Source: Azolla caroliniana
Lineage: Eukaryota; Polypodiophyta
Assembly: GCA_043228905.1 (NCBI GenBank)
Contig: JBHGNT010000001.1
Coordinates: forward strand, 13,826,001 to 13,890,000
Direction: 5' to 3'
Length of the DNA: 64,000 nucleotides
Shown here in pieces: positions 22,835 to 34,366 of the stretch. The number at the start of each line of letters is the position of its first letter. Positions within the stretch are counted from its first letter, which is position 1. A program made the translations under genes and the position numbers. The notes beneath the pieces were generated by a model, which was given only the letters and a program-made list of their open reading frames with translations, had not been told where the DNA came from and ran no database searches.

Positions 22835-24104
22835 TCATACAGACCCCCTTGATGCAAACAATTGGTTCCGTAAGCAATTGAGGTTCCCCTTGTGGAGTGT
22901 CCACCCTCTTGAGAAGACGCCAACATAGATGTCATCTTCATCTTGTTGTCCGAATGAGATCAATGGTCGTGAGAGCTCAGGTACATGTCGGACATAGTGT
23001 AGTACTAGTGTAGAGCCACCTGGGAGGTTGAGCTCTACAGTGCCAATTCCAATTATAACACAGTGTTGCGAGTTTTCGACTTGAACCGAGTCGAAATGTT
23101 GGGTCGAATATTGCTGAAATTGGGATCTATGAGGGGTCACATGGTAGGACCACCAGAATCCAAGAGCCATGTGCTCGATTCTTCAGTCATAAGAAGAACT
23201 TCTAATTCGACTAAGTTTTCAATTGATAGTATATTGGGATCATCCGTCGATACTTCAGTTGAGGCACCGATGTAGTTGACCTCCTCCTGTCGGCCACCCT
23301 TATGATTAGCTCTCTGAGCCTTTTCATTTCTAGCTCTGAGGACGTGGCAATTGGTCTTGATATGTCTCGGTTTCTTGCAATAATTGCAAGTTCGATTATC
23401 CCAGGACTTGCTCCAGCTTCACTGATTGTTCGGCGGTCGGGAAGAACTTCTTCCTCAATTGTTCGATCGGTCGGTCAAACCTTGTACTATGACAGGTTTG
23501 AACTATGAAGGTGTCAATAGCCGAATCGTTTGCAAACGATTTCCTCCAAGCAACTTCCGTCAAGATTGAGCTCGTGACTTCGGAGTACTTCACAGCGGCA
23601 GTGGACACATTGCACACGGTTGTGACGAAAGTTTCCCACGAAGGGGGGAGACTACTCATGAGCAACATTGCTCTCAATTTGTCCTCGATTGTCGTCCCCT
23701 GAGTGGAAATCTAGGAGCTTAGACTTTCGTACTTTTTCAGGTGTGCTTGGACCGAGTCAGATGTTTTCATCCGAAGGTTGTAGAGATGCTGAATCAAATA
23801 TATCTTTGTGGCGGAGACCTTCTTTTCGTAAGTGTCTGAGAGTGTCTTCCATAGTTGAAAGGCAGTCGAACACAATTGCACTAAGTACACTGACTCCGAC
23901 AAGTGCATCCGAATCGTGGCGCAGACAATTTTGTCTAGCTTCTGCCACTCATTCGGCTTGTATCCTTCTGGACGTTTTCAATCTCGATTGGGTCAATCTG
24001 ACCCTTGACTATTAGACAGTCCTGCATTTGCTCCTTCCAGAAGTTGAAATTCAATCCATCAAACTTCCTTAGACTCATTTCTGATGAGTGGGATGTTGAT
24101 GCCA
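22835..24104 (-). pseudogene. Copia gag and protease, minus strand (decayed)
   Basis: From the ATG at 24104 it follows the gag of the 43690-54802 element: SSEMSLRKFDGLNFNFWKEQ-like start, MHLSESVYLVQ, YEKKVSATKIYLIQHLYNL, MRAMLLMSSLPPSWETFVTT, then a knuckle region and protease remnants (NSQHCVIIGIGTVELNLPGG). Frameshifts and stops are frequent. Near the protease start, the DSG is followed by a shifted frame. The element ends abruptly near 22820. Its leader and 5' LTR lie at 29668-30597, beyond the inserted gypsy element. Confidence 0.85.
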
Positions 24105-24164
24105 TCTATGTCGCCCTTGGGAGATTCTATCCAGAGTTGGCTATGAATAATGGTAGGGTGTAGC

Positions 24165-24573
24165 TATCAAGGACGGGTAGACCAGGACAAGGATAAGTAG
24201 GCGAGCTAAATATTAAGAGAGAGATAAAGATAGATATATAGATAGAGAGAGAGCATAGAGAAGAGAACAAGTGAGAGAGAAGGTACACAAAAGAGCAAGA
24301 ACTAAATTATGCTTCTGTAACTGGTGTTATTCACCTTGATTGTAATCAAGCTGCACCGAAACATCTAGAGAGTGCATTGAAACTTCTAGAGAGTGCATGA
24401 AGATGCATTCTCTAGAAGTTTCTTGAAAGTTCTAGTGATTAACATAGAATGTAATAAGTTGAAACTTATACAATACAATAATGCATAGATGGATGTAGCT
24501 CAATTGGTAAGGTTGCCCAATAAGATCAGGAGGTAATGGGTTCAACCCCCTACATTCCATCGTGTCTATGACA
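24165..24573 (-). repeat. Left LTR (3' LTR) of the chromovirus
   Basis: 409 bp. It differs from the right LTR by a deletion of about 25-40 bp in the middle (the TTTATACAAGAATGTGG part) and scattered changes. It contains a tRNA-like segment at 24491-24559. Confidence 0.8.
24491..24559 (+). other. tRNA-like sequence in the LTR, copy 1
   Basis: The 5' GGATGTA can pair with the 3' TACATTC (one G-U pair). TAGCTCAATTGG fits a Pol III A box and GGGTTCAACCCC a B box. The D and anticodon arms fold poorly, so it is tRNA-derived rather than a working tRNA. Confidence 0.55.
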
Positions 24574-24589
24574 TTATCCTCCCTCTAAG

Positions 24590-25720
24590 GCCGCCTCCCA
24601 GAACTCGTGGGTATCGTTGATGAAAATCGTGAATGGCCTCCAGAGCATTTTGTAAATGTGTAATAGGTTCCCATGTGGCATCCGAAATGGGGTAACCTTT
24701 CCATAAGACCAAATATTGGAGTTGTTGACGCCGATATCGAGAGTCGAGGATATGGTCAACCTCATATTCTTCGCCCATCGACAATTCCATAGGTGGCAGT
24801 GGAGGAGATTGTCGTCTCGGAATTTGAGAAGGATGGTAGAGTTCGAGGAGAGAAACGTGAAAAACATTGTGAATCCTAAATGTTGGAGGAAGTGCTAACC
24901 GGAAGGCGACTGGTTTGATCCACTCGGGGATACAGAAAGGGCCTAGACTTTTGTAGTCCAATTTTGCACAAGGATGTGTGGTGGCGATGTGGTGACGTAA
25001 CAACTACCATGTCCCCAACTGCAAACGTCGATGCAGCCAAGCAATGTCGGTCCGCTTGATCTTTATATTGGGCGCTAGCTACACGGAGCTCCAAGGTGAG
25101 ATCACGATGGACATTGTGTAAAGCGCGGGCACGCGTCTCTACCGATGGATTGACCGAAGTTGTAGGTATGGAAATGTTGAAACAAGGGTGAAATCCACAG
25201 TTTGCAAAGAAGGGGGAAACCTTAGTCGAAGCAGGGATACTATTATTGTAGGCAAATTCCGCCATTGCAAGGAAGCCCACCCAATCCTCTTGTTGGTAGC
25301 TCACGGTACATCGAAGGTATTGTTCGAGGATTTGGTTGACTCGCTCCATTTGTCCATCAATTTGAGGATGGTATGTTGAGGACAAGTTTATAGAAGTCTC
25401 GAATGTTTGCAGAAGTCGTCGCCAAAAGTGGGAAATGAACTGAGAACCTCGATAAGAGGTGATATCCTCGGGTAAGCCATGTAATCGGAAAACATTTTTA
25501 AGAAAAAGGTCAGTTGTCTCTTCCCCGGAAATGGTTTTGGAACATGGGATAAAGTAAGCCATCTTCGAAAACCGATTGACAATGACTAGCATTGTGTCAT
25601 GGCCACCAACCAGAGGGAGGTCGGTGATAAAGTCCATGGATAGAGAGACCCATGGTTGACTTGGAATGGGGAGCGGGTGGAGAAGACCATACAGCCGATG
25701 GTGACGCATTTTGGACCGAG
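24590..25720 (-). pseudogene. Chromovirus integrase with C-terminal chromodomain
   Basis: The integrase core begins SLSMDFITDLPLVGGHDTML (first Asp present). The second catalytic position reads DITSYRGSQF, where the family has SDRGSQF, so the aspartate is replaced by tyrosine. The glutamate is kept in DGQMERVNQ. A zinc-finger remnant precedes it (near 25710-25760). Downstream, after a frameshift near 24990, comes the HNVFHVSLLE block and a chromodomain: EYEVDHILDSRYRR, LVLWKGYP, TWEP. Chromodomains guide integration to heterochromatin in chromoviruses (family knowledge). It is broken and cannot work as it stands. Confidence 0.9.
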
Positions 25721-26333
25721 CACATACATCACATGTCTTGATAAATTCTTTGACAAATTTCCAAGGTTGGAGCCACCAAAACCCTCAAGATAGCAATTCC
25801 AGGGTTTTCGTGACCCCAAAGTGGCCGGCAAGAGGATCATCATGATAGTTTTGTAGTATCCGTGTCCGACATGGTCCTTCGGGAACGTACAAGAGATGAT
25901 TACGATATAGTAACCCATCCTGTAATTTGGTTGAGATATGAGCTTTTCATGCCCGGAGATGGGACATTGATGCGGGCCATGATTTCTTTGGCGAATGGGT
26001 CTGACGTGGTTGTCGTGGCAATCTCGTTGAGCAAAGAATCATCATGCAACATGCAGGTGGCAAACATCTGAGGTTGATCGGGCCGCAACAAACAATGGGA
26101 TTGTTGTGAATATGTGTCATCTCCTGGGCGCAATGCAAAATCAGGACGCCGAGAGAGGGCATCAGCTTTCCTATGTTGAACTCCAGGTCGAAACAAGATC
26201 TCAAAGTCGTAGTTGGCAAAAAAAGATGACCATCGGGGTTTCTCCGATTCAATGTACGACTAGTGCTGAAGTAAATTAGATTTTTGTGGTCGGTCAGCAC
26301 CTGGATGCGATGTTGGGCCCCAACCAAATAGGG

Positions 26334-27722
26334 TCACCACTCGGTGAAGGCAGATATGATTGCTGCAAGCTCCTTGTCGTAGACCGGATAATTGATTTCC
26401 GGGGCGGTAAACTTCCGAGAGTAGAATGTAACAGGATGTAGTGTGCCCTCATCGTCTGGTTGGGACAGGACAACTCCAATGGCAAAGTCGGAGGCATCAG
26501 TTTCAACTTGGAACGGCCTTGTGGGGTCGGGGTGGACCAACATTGGGGCTGTGAGAAAAGTTGCCTTGAGGGCATCAAAAGCACTTTGTGCCGTAGAGGT
26601 TCAAAGAAATGGAGTATCTTTTCTAGTAAGCATGATTAAAGGTTGCACTAAAGAGGAAAAACCATTGATAAATCGTCGATAGAAATTTTCAAAACCGAGA
26701 AATGATTGTACCTCTTTCAACCGAGTAGGGACAGGCCAATCTGTTATTGCCGCTACGCTGTGTGCATCCATTGTGATGCCTGAGGGTGAAATCACGTAGC
26801 CTAGGAATTCGACAAAGGTTCGATTGAATTCACATTTCTCGCTTTTGATGTAAAGTCCATGTTCCCAAAGTTTGGATAGAACCAGTTGGATGTGTCGGGT
26901 GTGCTCCTCTATGTTGGAAGAAAAAACTAAAATGTCGTCAAGGTAGATCACCACGAAGTGATCGAGATACTCCCGAAATATATTGTTCACCATGTGTTGA
27001 AAGACCATCGCGGCATTGGTGAGACCAAAAGGCATCACCTTGTACTCGAAATGTCCATAGCGTGTTCAGAAGGCAGTTTTCCACTCGTCTCTTGGCTTGA
27101 TCCACACCAGATTGTAGGCTCCCTGAAGGTCGATTTTGGAGAAGATACGGCCGGTTCGATGTCGGTCAAGGAGTGTTGGAATTAAAGGCAAGGGATAATG
27201 ATTACGTACCGTAATTTTGTTGAGAACCCAATAATCCACACATAGGCGGAATGAGCTGTCCTTCTTCTTGACAAATAAGATTGGGGCCCCAGCCATTGAT
27301 TTGGAGGGTTGAATGAAGCCCATGGCGAGGTTTTTATCCAGATATGTGCGAAGAGCCTCAAGTTCGGGTTTAGATAGTCCATAGATGGTCCCAAATGGTG
27401 GATGTGCACCATCTTGGAGTTCGATTGGGCAATCATAGGGGCGATGTGCCGGTAACCGATCTGCATTTCGCTTTTCGGACACGTCCAAAAAATTGCTATA
27501 TCTTGCAGGCAAATTGGTGACAGGAACAGAGATGTCCTGTGACACAACGGGCATGGAAGCGACCACGCTAGAATCGACCACAATGGAATCGAAAACGTTG
27601 GAGATTGAGTTGAAATCAGAAGAATGTGCACCCACGCTGAAAGCAGACCCCACACTAGTAATGGTGTTTGTGGAAGAGACCCCGCTGGTGTTGGAGTAAA
27701 GATCATGGAGTGGCTGCACCAA
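26334..27722 (-). pseudogene. Chromovirus reverse transcriptase and RNase H
   Basis: RT motifs in order are: [14 protein letters not shown] and [17 protein letters not shown] (27300-27440), [27 protein letters not shown] (near 27130), [15 protein letters not shown] (near 27020), and the active site [12 protein letters not shown] (near 26950). RNase H follows with ETDASDFAIGVVLSQ (near 26490), TFYSRKF and YDKELAAI. Frames are broken near 27066 and 26600. Confidence 0.9.
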
Positions 27723-27739
27723 TCTACCATCGGATTGTG

Positions 27740-28114
27740 TGTTTCCAACCAGGAGAGCCCTAAAACAATCGGATGTCGAAGGGTTGCAATGAGATAGAAT
27801 GTTAGTACCTCCTGGTGGAACCCGACTTGAAGTACCAACGGGACAATCGCTTCAGTAACCGCCCCCAAAGAGAGAACTTGTCCGTCGATAGCTTCAACGG
27901 ATATGGGTTGTGTTGTGCGAACAATGGGGATTTTATGTGTTCGGATGAACGTGATATCGATGAAATAAATAGATGCATCAGAATCGAGCAAGGCATGAGA
28001 TTTTATTGAAATAGACCCAAAATAAAGACTTACTTGCAAAGTAAAACCTCCTACTAGTGTGACTGAATTGTAGGAGCACAAAGAAGTAGGGCGACGGGAA
28101 GTGTCCAATGGCAT
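27740..28114 (-). pseudogene. Chromovirus protease
   Basis: The frame has LDSDASIYFID where retropepsins have DSGA (Gly to Asp), then [19 protein letters not shown], the typical GLSWL motif after the protease core. The active-site change and downstream breaks make it non-functional. Confidence 0.8.
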
Positions 28115-29201
28115 GGCTCCTATTGCAACCTGACTTGCTCATTTTCCTGTTGTCCAGAAACCTCCGCAAGACGTGCATAATAGTTTTCTTGTTGTCGAGA
28201 AACCTCTGCAAGACGTGCACGATGGGATTGATGATGAGGGCCGCACATCGGGTAGTGGCGGATGACATGGCCGGGGCTACCACAATAGAGGCAGAGGCCA
28301 TTGTCACGTCGATGTTGCCGTTGGACATCGGTTAATGGTTGGAACCGAGCATGGTCGATCTCCATTGGGGTACGGGGGTCGACCTCCATCGGGGTATGAG
28401 TATCATTGGAAGATGGCAACCGTGGCATGCTTGGCAAAACTGATATATATGGCTTTGTGAGTGGAGCATTGCGAGAGGAAGACGGAAAGCCTCGAGTCCC
28501 CCGTTCCTCTTGTCGAAGCTTGAAAAGATGATTATCACATTGAACGGCTTGGGAGATTACCTGGGACAATGATGTGGGCTCCGGAAATTTTAAGAGAAGA
28601 GTCTTGACATCATTTCAGAGGCCTCGACGAAACTAGTCGCATAAAGCTTGGTCATCCCAGCTGACATCGCACGCGATCTGATGAAACTCTGAAGCATAGA
28701 CGAAAGCTGGATGAGAGCCTTGTTATAAGGAATAGAGTTTCGTGAGTGTAGTTCGTCGTCGATCTGTCTCTCCGAATGTGGCTTCAAGATCCGCAAGGAC
28801 GGCAGGAAAGTTGTCTAAGAGTGGGGATGAGGTCTCGATCAATGGTGCAAACCGCACTTGTGTTGGCCCTGAGAGAAGGGTGCCAACGAGGCCGACCCGA
28901 GAGAAATCACTAGCATAATGTTGGGGTTGCAAGCGATGATAAGCTGAATTTGATTGATGAAGCCACAAAGATGCGCCCTCGAGCCGTTGAATTTGTCAGG
29001 TAGGCTAATGTTAGGTTTGAGGACATATGAATGGGAAGAGGAATGGGTTGGGTTAGGTGCTAACGGAAGGTGAGGCTCAACGGGTAGAGGGTTGTTGGAT
29101 GTGCTATTTTGAAGCTCCCGTAATGATTGACGAAGGCTTTCATTTTCTAATTGAAGTTGTTCCAAGACTGCCATTACTTGGCTTAAGGCCGAGTCGGACA
29201 T
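28115..29201 (-). pseudogene. Chromovirus gag
   Basis: Starts at the ATG on 29201 (MSDSALSQVMAVLEQLQLEN), only 27 nt from the LTR edge. A retrotransposon-gag body and a knuckle CLYCGSPGHVIRHY follow; the last Cys of CCHC has become Tyr. After the knuckle a 16-residue unit (ARLAEVSxQQEN) is repeated. Several frameshifts. Confidence 0.75.
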
Positions 29202-29228
29202 GGTAACAAGAAGGGAAGGTGAACAAAT

Positions 29229-29662
29229 TGTCACGGACGGGTAGACTAGGACAGGGATAAGTAGGCGAGCTAAATATTAAGAGAGAGCGAAAGATAGATA
29301 TATAGATAGAGAGAGAGCATAGACAAGAGAACAAGAGAGAGAGAGAGAGAAGGTACACAAAAGAGCAAGAACTAAATTATGCGTCCGTAACTGGTGTTGT
29401 TCACCTTGATGGTAATCAAGGTGCACCGAAGTATTTATACAAGAATGTGGGTATGCATGCAAGCTAGGAAACATCTAGAGAGTGCATGAAGATGCATTCT
29501 CTAGAAGTTTCTTGAAAGTTCTAGTGATTAACATAGAATGTAATAAGTTGAAACTTATACAATACAATAATGTATAGATGGATGTAGCTCAATTGGTAAG
29601 GTTGCCCAATAAAACCAGGAGGTCATGGGTTCAACCCCTTACATTCCATCGTGTTTATGAAA
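29229..29662 (-). repeat. Right LTR (5' LTR) of the chromovirus
   Basis: 434 bp, beginning (plus strand) TGTCACGGACGGG. No recognisable tRNA primer-binding site follows it before the gag ATG. It contains a tRNA-like segment at 29580-29648. Confidence 0.8.
29580..29648 (+). other. tRNA-like sequence in the LTR, copy 2
   Basis: Same segment as 24491-24559, with changes in the anticodon-arm part; A and B boxes and the acceptor pairing are kept. Confidence 0.55.
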
Positions 29663-29667
29663 GTATC

Positions 29668-30597
29668 CGACTAGCTCACCTAAATTTGTTCTAGCTGGAT
29701 TTGGACACGAGTTTGCCAATTGGATTTTGAATGACTATTGTATGGTGTGTTTGCTCCAAGTGGCTACAAAGAATGGAGGGACAGAACGGACTGGTCTTCC
29801 CAAATATCTCTTAGTCGAGTGGGGCACAGCTATATGCTAAATAGGTTCCGAACACCAATTTTAGAGGCCGATCACAGATTATGTGCCTTCTTTTTAGGTC
29901 AATCTTGCTTCAAGTGATTACGACGATTTGAGGGGTAGATTTAAACTATTCTTCCCAGATTTTGTCTAGCCGAGTGAAGCACAAATGAGGTTGCTCCTAG
30001 GGATGGATTTGCTTTGAGTGGTTACGACAAACGAGTAGACAACGCCTAACCTGATAAAGCATGTTCGAGGCCAATTTGATAGAGATTCCACTCTGAGCGG
30101 TTGCAATCACAGAAGCAATGTACAACCCGGTTGGCTTACCTTAAAAGTGATCTAGGTTAGTAGAGTGCAAATCTTTAGTTGTCTTTCTCTTCTCAAGATG
30201 AGATCTTGAACTCAAGGTCTTCACGAAGATAGGGTCAAGACTGTTGTTGAAAACAGATGACAGCCGGCAATGAGTTGAATAACTTTGAGCTCTGATACCA
30301 TATGTTGAAGTCTGAGACCGTCAGTGTAGAAACAAGAACATCTATGCTTAGAAGATCACCAAGTTAGCATGGTAGAGAGATCAAAGAGACAAAGTGATCG
30401 AGAGAGAGAGAGATAAAGAATGTCAAACAATATGTAATTGTATTATTGGAACTCAATGTTACAATAGAATGGAGAGAAAAAACACCAATTAACACTAGGC
30501 TACAAAGCTAGTTATATACCAACTAGGCTAGGGCAACTAACCTTTGACTTATTTACATTATTGTCCTAAACCTAGTTTGTCCAAGGGAGATAGTTGG
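29668..30597 (-). mobile_element. Leader, PBS and 5' LTR of the split minus-strand copia
   Basis: GCTCTGATACCA (30289-30300) is the reverse complement of TGGTATCAGAGC, the Met-tRNA primer-binding site, two bases inside an LTR that begins (plus strand) at 30303 with TGTTGAAGTCTGAG. The leader 29668-30288 leads, after removing the chromovirus, to gag at 24104. The LTR lacks its outer end: near 30597 it joins another copia fragment directly. Confidence 0.75.
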
Positions 30598-30602
30598 GCT
30601 TT

Positions 30603-32790
30603 TGGAGTCGCTTCTTACGTAGAGGGAATTGTTTGATTTCGACATTCAGAAGCCGATTTGGTGAAGATATTGAGTAATCTTCGAATGCCAAGCACGCGGT
30701 GCTTGCTTGAGTCCATATAACAGCTTCTTGAGTCGGCAGACTGCGATCAGATGGTTGGTCAATTCGAAACCGGGTGGTTGAATCATGAAGACCTCTTCTA
30801 ATTCATCTTGAAGAAATTTTTTCTTCACATCCATTTGATGGAGGTGCCACCGTCTAGCAGGTGTGAGTGCAATGATTGTTTGAAGAGTTGTCATCTTTGC
30901 CACTAGAGTAAAGGTCTCCTCATAATCAACTCTGTACGATTGAGTGTATCCTTTTGCTACAAGTCATGCTTTGTAGCGGTTTACCGAGCCATCGGCATTA
31001 TACTTTACCTTGTAGATCCACCTGTGGCCGATCACTTTCTTGTGTGGTGAGTGGGGAACGAGATCCCATGTCTCATTCTCGCATAATGCCTACATCTCCT
31101 CGTTCATGGCTTCGACCCATCATGAATCCTTGACTGCCTTGGAAAATTTTTACAGTTCTCAGACTGTTGCCACCTTCATCATAAAGGCATAGTGATATGC
31201 CATGTAGTCATCATAGCCGAATCGGCTGACCAGATTTTTCTCTCAGTTAGAGCGACGGAGTTTCTCGTTTACGGTAACTATGGTTTTTTTTACTCCATTC
31301 ATCTACATAATCGGAGTATCAAGTCCATTGAACTCACTATTGAGTGAGTGAGTCGATTCGTCGTCGTTCAGATCTTCGTACTCCGGCATTTTGGCCTTCC
31401 ATTTTTCCATCTTCAGACTTGGCCGAGATGTGCTTTGGTCACTCGGAGGCTCTTGTGGCCCACTGAGCCTAGTCATAATTAGACTTTCGTTCTATTATAT
31501 GCCTCGATCGATCATCATCTTCCATCTCTTGTTCGGCCAAGTTCTGGTCGATTGGGGTTGTAGTCGGAGTCGTCTCCGGTCGTACTAGGATGCCGACTCG
31601 TCGAAGACGGCGTCACAACTCAGTCAAACTTTTTGGGTAGATGGATTATAACATTTGTACCTCTTTTGCTCGAGTGAGTACCCTACGAGGATACATTTCT
31701 CCGACTTAGGATCAAGCTTTTGTCGCTTCTCATTGGGAATATGTACATAAGCAATCGAGTTGAATATCCTAACGTGGGATAAATACGGCTTCTTCCAAAA
31801 AAACTTCTTGTGGGGTGTTACGTCGTTTACTCCTAATGTTGTGCACCGATTCATGAGATAGACAGTTGTGTTAGCCGCTTCTGCCCAGTACGACTTCGGC
31901 AAGTTCTTTTCGGTCATCATTGCCCTAGCTACCTCTAATATGTGCCGATATTTCCTTTCAGCTACTCCGTTTTGCTGAGGTGTGTGTTGGCAAGTAAATT
32001 CTCGTTGAATTCCTTCCTTTCAGAGATAAGCTATAAATTCATTCGAGTACTCCTTTCCATCGTCCGACCAAAGGCATCGAATATGCTGACCTGTTGCTTT
32101 TTCGACTTCATTTTTAAATGCCTAGAAGTGTTCGAACACTTCGCCCTTTTGTTGCATGGGGTAGATCTAGGTGTGTTTGGGGAAGTCGTCGATGAATGTG
32201 ACGTAGTATCGACATCCTCCGAATGTTGTCGTCTGAGCTTGCCCCCATACATCTGAATGTATTACATCCAGGATCCCTTTTCTTATATTCCTCTCTTTCG
32301 GGAATGGTTGTCGATGTTGCTTGCCAAATTGGCAAGCTTCTCACACTTCAGCAATCTCCTTCTCTGTAAACGTTGGGATTCTGATGAAGACTCCCTTTGA
32401 TTACATGCCCTTGGAGCATTTGGAGATTGATGTGGCCGATTCTTTTGTGCCACACTTCCAAGTTAGTGTTGACTTTGAGGCCTTTCACGAACATAGGCGA
32501 CTTCACCTCGTTCAAATCGAGGATGAACATTTGACCTTCTCTTCGACCTCGTGCAACAAGTCGACCGTCTTTTTCAATAAAGCACCCTTCGTGATTGAAC
32601 CGTACTTGCATGCCTTGTTCTACCATCTGGCCAATCGAGATCAGATTTTTCGTGATGGTCGGGACATTCAAGACATTCTTGATGTAGGATGGCTCCCCCC
32701 TCTGCCAAACTCCCTTGGTGTGTTCCTGACCTCTTGCCAATTATAGGAATTGTGTTCTTGGATTGGCTCACCATGTCGATCTCATCCAAA
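30603..32790 (-). pseudogene. Copia pol fragment: protease region to RT
   Basis: On the minus strand: a protease/pre-integrase frame (NVPTITKNLISIGQMVEQGM and LEVWHKRIGHINLQML, 32348-32740); integrase with frameshifts; SYWAEAANTTVYLMNRCTT (31624-31920); a linker; and the RT start to FEL-LYGLKQAPRAWHSKI (30646-30903). It is the same family as 6696-10251. LTRs, gag and RNase H are missing. Confidence 0.85.
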
Positions 32791-33887
32791 TCAACCTATG
32801 TTTCCTTGGCCGAATCCTCTTACCATGGCCTATTGGGTAAAAGCATGCTACGGTGTACCAACTTTTGGCCAAAAATTTAGTACTAAATCGAGGAAGAAAA
32901 TAAACATAAAAAATTGAAAATAAAACAATTACTGCAGAAAATAGTGGATTATCATCCATTGAATGAGGTTCAAATTCAAATAACAAATTCAATACGAATG
33001 TATAAAGATATTATAAGTCACAATCGAAGTGTCCCAAGGCCGTATTTAATACATTAACTATAACTTCATTCTCCTAGGTAGAGTTGTACGAAAGTAGACC
33101 TAGAGAAGGTTTCGAACGTGTCAGTTGGTCAGTCTCTCTCTCTCTCTCTCTCTCTCTTCTGTCTCAAAGTTGTCAGTTAGACAGTGGCAGAAAGTTAGAA
33201 ATCAATTGCATGTATATTACCTATCCCTCTCTTTCTCTCTTGCTCTCTCTCACTCCACCTTTGATTCTCTGTTTCCCCGCATTATTCTTGTTGTGTTCCT
33301 TCTGTACCTGATTTTTGTTGTTGTTTCCCTATGATCTCTGAACTCTGTATACGTAGAGATTGTTGTTTCCCCTCTATGCTCGTTGTTCTTGTTGTTGATG
33401 TGCTTTCTCTAAACTTTGTGTATGCTCGCTCGTTTGTCTCCTCTGCATGACCTTGTCAACAACCTCTTGCATATAGGTGATTTCCTCGGCTTGGTGTGCT
33501 CCCAAGGTGAAGAAATCAACACAGTGTGGTACCTCTGCCTTGACCTTGGCTCCATCTACCTTCGACCCATCGTTCCATCTGCAACTTGTACGACCTCTAG
33601 GTATTCTCTGTGTTGCATTTACAGTTTAGGGTTTGATTATTCATATTCTCTATGTTGCATGTCCAACTGGTATGTTTTCGTTTTCAGTATGTTTCATGTC
33701 CGTTTGTTTTCATTAGTACGTGTGTTTGACTTGGATGAGTTTTTGTCTGACTGTTTAGGGTTTTTGTGTGTTTGACATGGCTTGTACATGCAACTTAGAT
33801 TGAGTTGGCTATGATGATTTGGTGGTTGTTGATGGTATTTTGATGAGTTTTCTTCTTGTACACGCATATTATTTCAACAAGAATAGT
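32791..33887 (+). other. Flank and likely 5' region of the interrupted gene 1
   Basis: No recognised protein. It has a (CT)n run at 33132-33157 and more pyrimidine-rich sequence to about 33300, like plant 5' leaders. The last bases before the copia insertion, read through to 43065, give an open Lys/Thr-rich frame, so the upstream part of gene 1 should lie here. A 119-codon frame at 33416-33775 is Leu/Cys-rich and unconvincing. Confidence 0.35.
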
Positions 33888-34366
33888 TGTTGAGCGAGCA
33901 AGCTCAACTGGATCCGGATCGGTATCCGGAAACAACCAGCCGGATCGGAGAGCCGGATTCGAGCGCGAACCAAAAGCCTAGTAGTAGCCTAGACTACTAG
34001 GTAATCATTGTCTCGTAGTTAGTGTTAGTCACACGTATGAGCATTGAAGTACTTGTCAGTACTTCTGTCAGTCCTTTATGGACTTTGTATAAATAGTGTT
34101 GTTATAGCACATTGTATGTACAGAGTTTTAGAGTCATTTTTGAATCTACGTTTACGTTCTACTCTCTCTGTCTCTCCTGTGTATTAAGCTTCTCTATTAA
34201 ACCTTCATCTTATTCTCTGTTGCTATCCAACTAAGCTGGTTTGTCTAACGCTTCCACACGATAACATCCACATTGTATCAGAGCGCGAGGGTTGAGAACC
34301 TCTGCAGCCGACACTTGCTTTTGTAGATGAACCCTAAAACCCAATAACAACAGACAAGGAGAAGAT

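Larger units (their letters stand above)
24165..29662 (-). mobile_element. Ty3/gypsy chromovirus inserted in a copia leader
   Basis: LTRs lie at 24165-24573 and 29229-29662. Reading on the minus strand the order is gag, protease, RT, RNase H, integrase, chromodomain, which is the Ty3/gypsy order. A purine tract (minus-strand AGAGGGAGGATAAT) abuts the left LTR. The flanks GTAGC (24160-24164) and GTATC (29663-29667) are an imperfect target duplication. The joined flanks resume the copia leader: they match the GGTGAGC...GCTGCACCCC region near 44608 of the related copia. Coding regions have stops and frameshifts throughout. Confidence 0.85.

Noticed and set aside
24491-24559. A working tRNA gene
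   Set aside because: D and anticodon arms do not fold, and the same segment occurs in both LTRs of one element.
33416-33775. 119-codon ORF before copia element 1
   Set aside because: Leu/Cys/Ser-rich, starts at a non-ATG codon, no motif, in a CT-rich leader-like tract.
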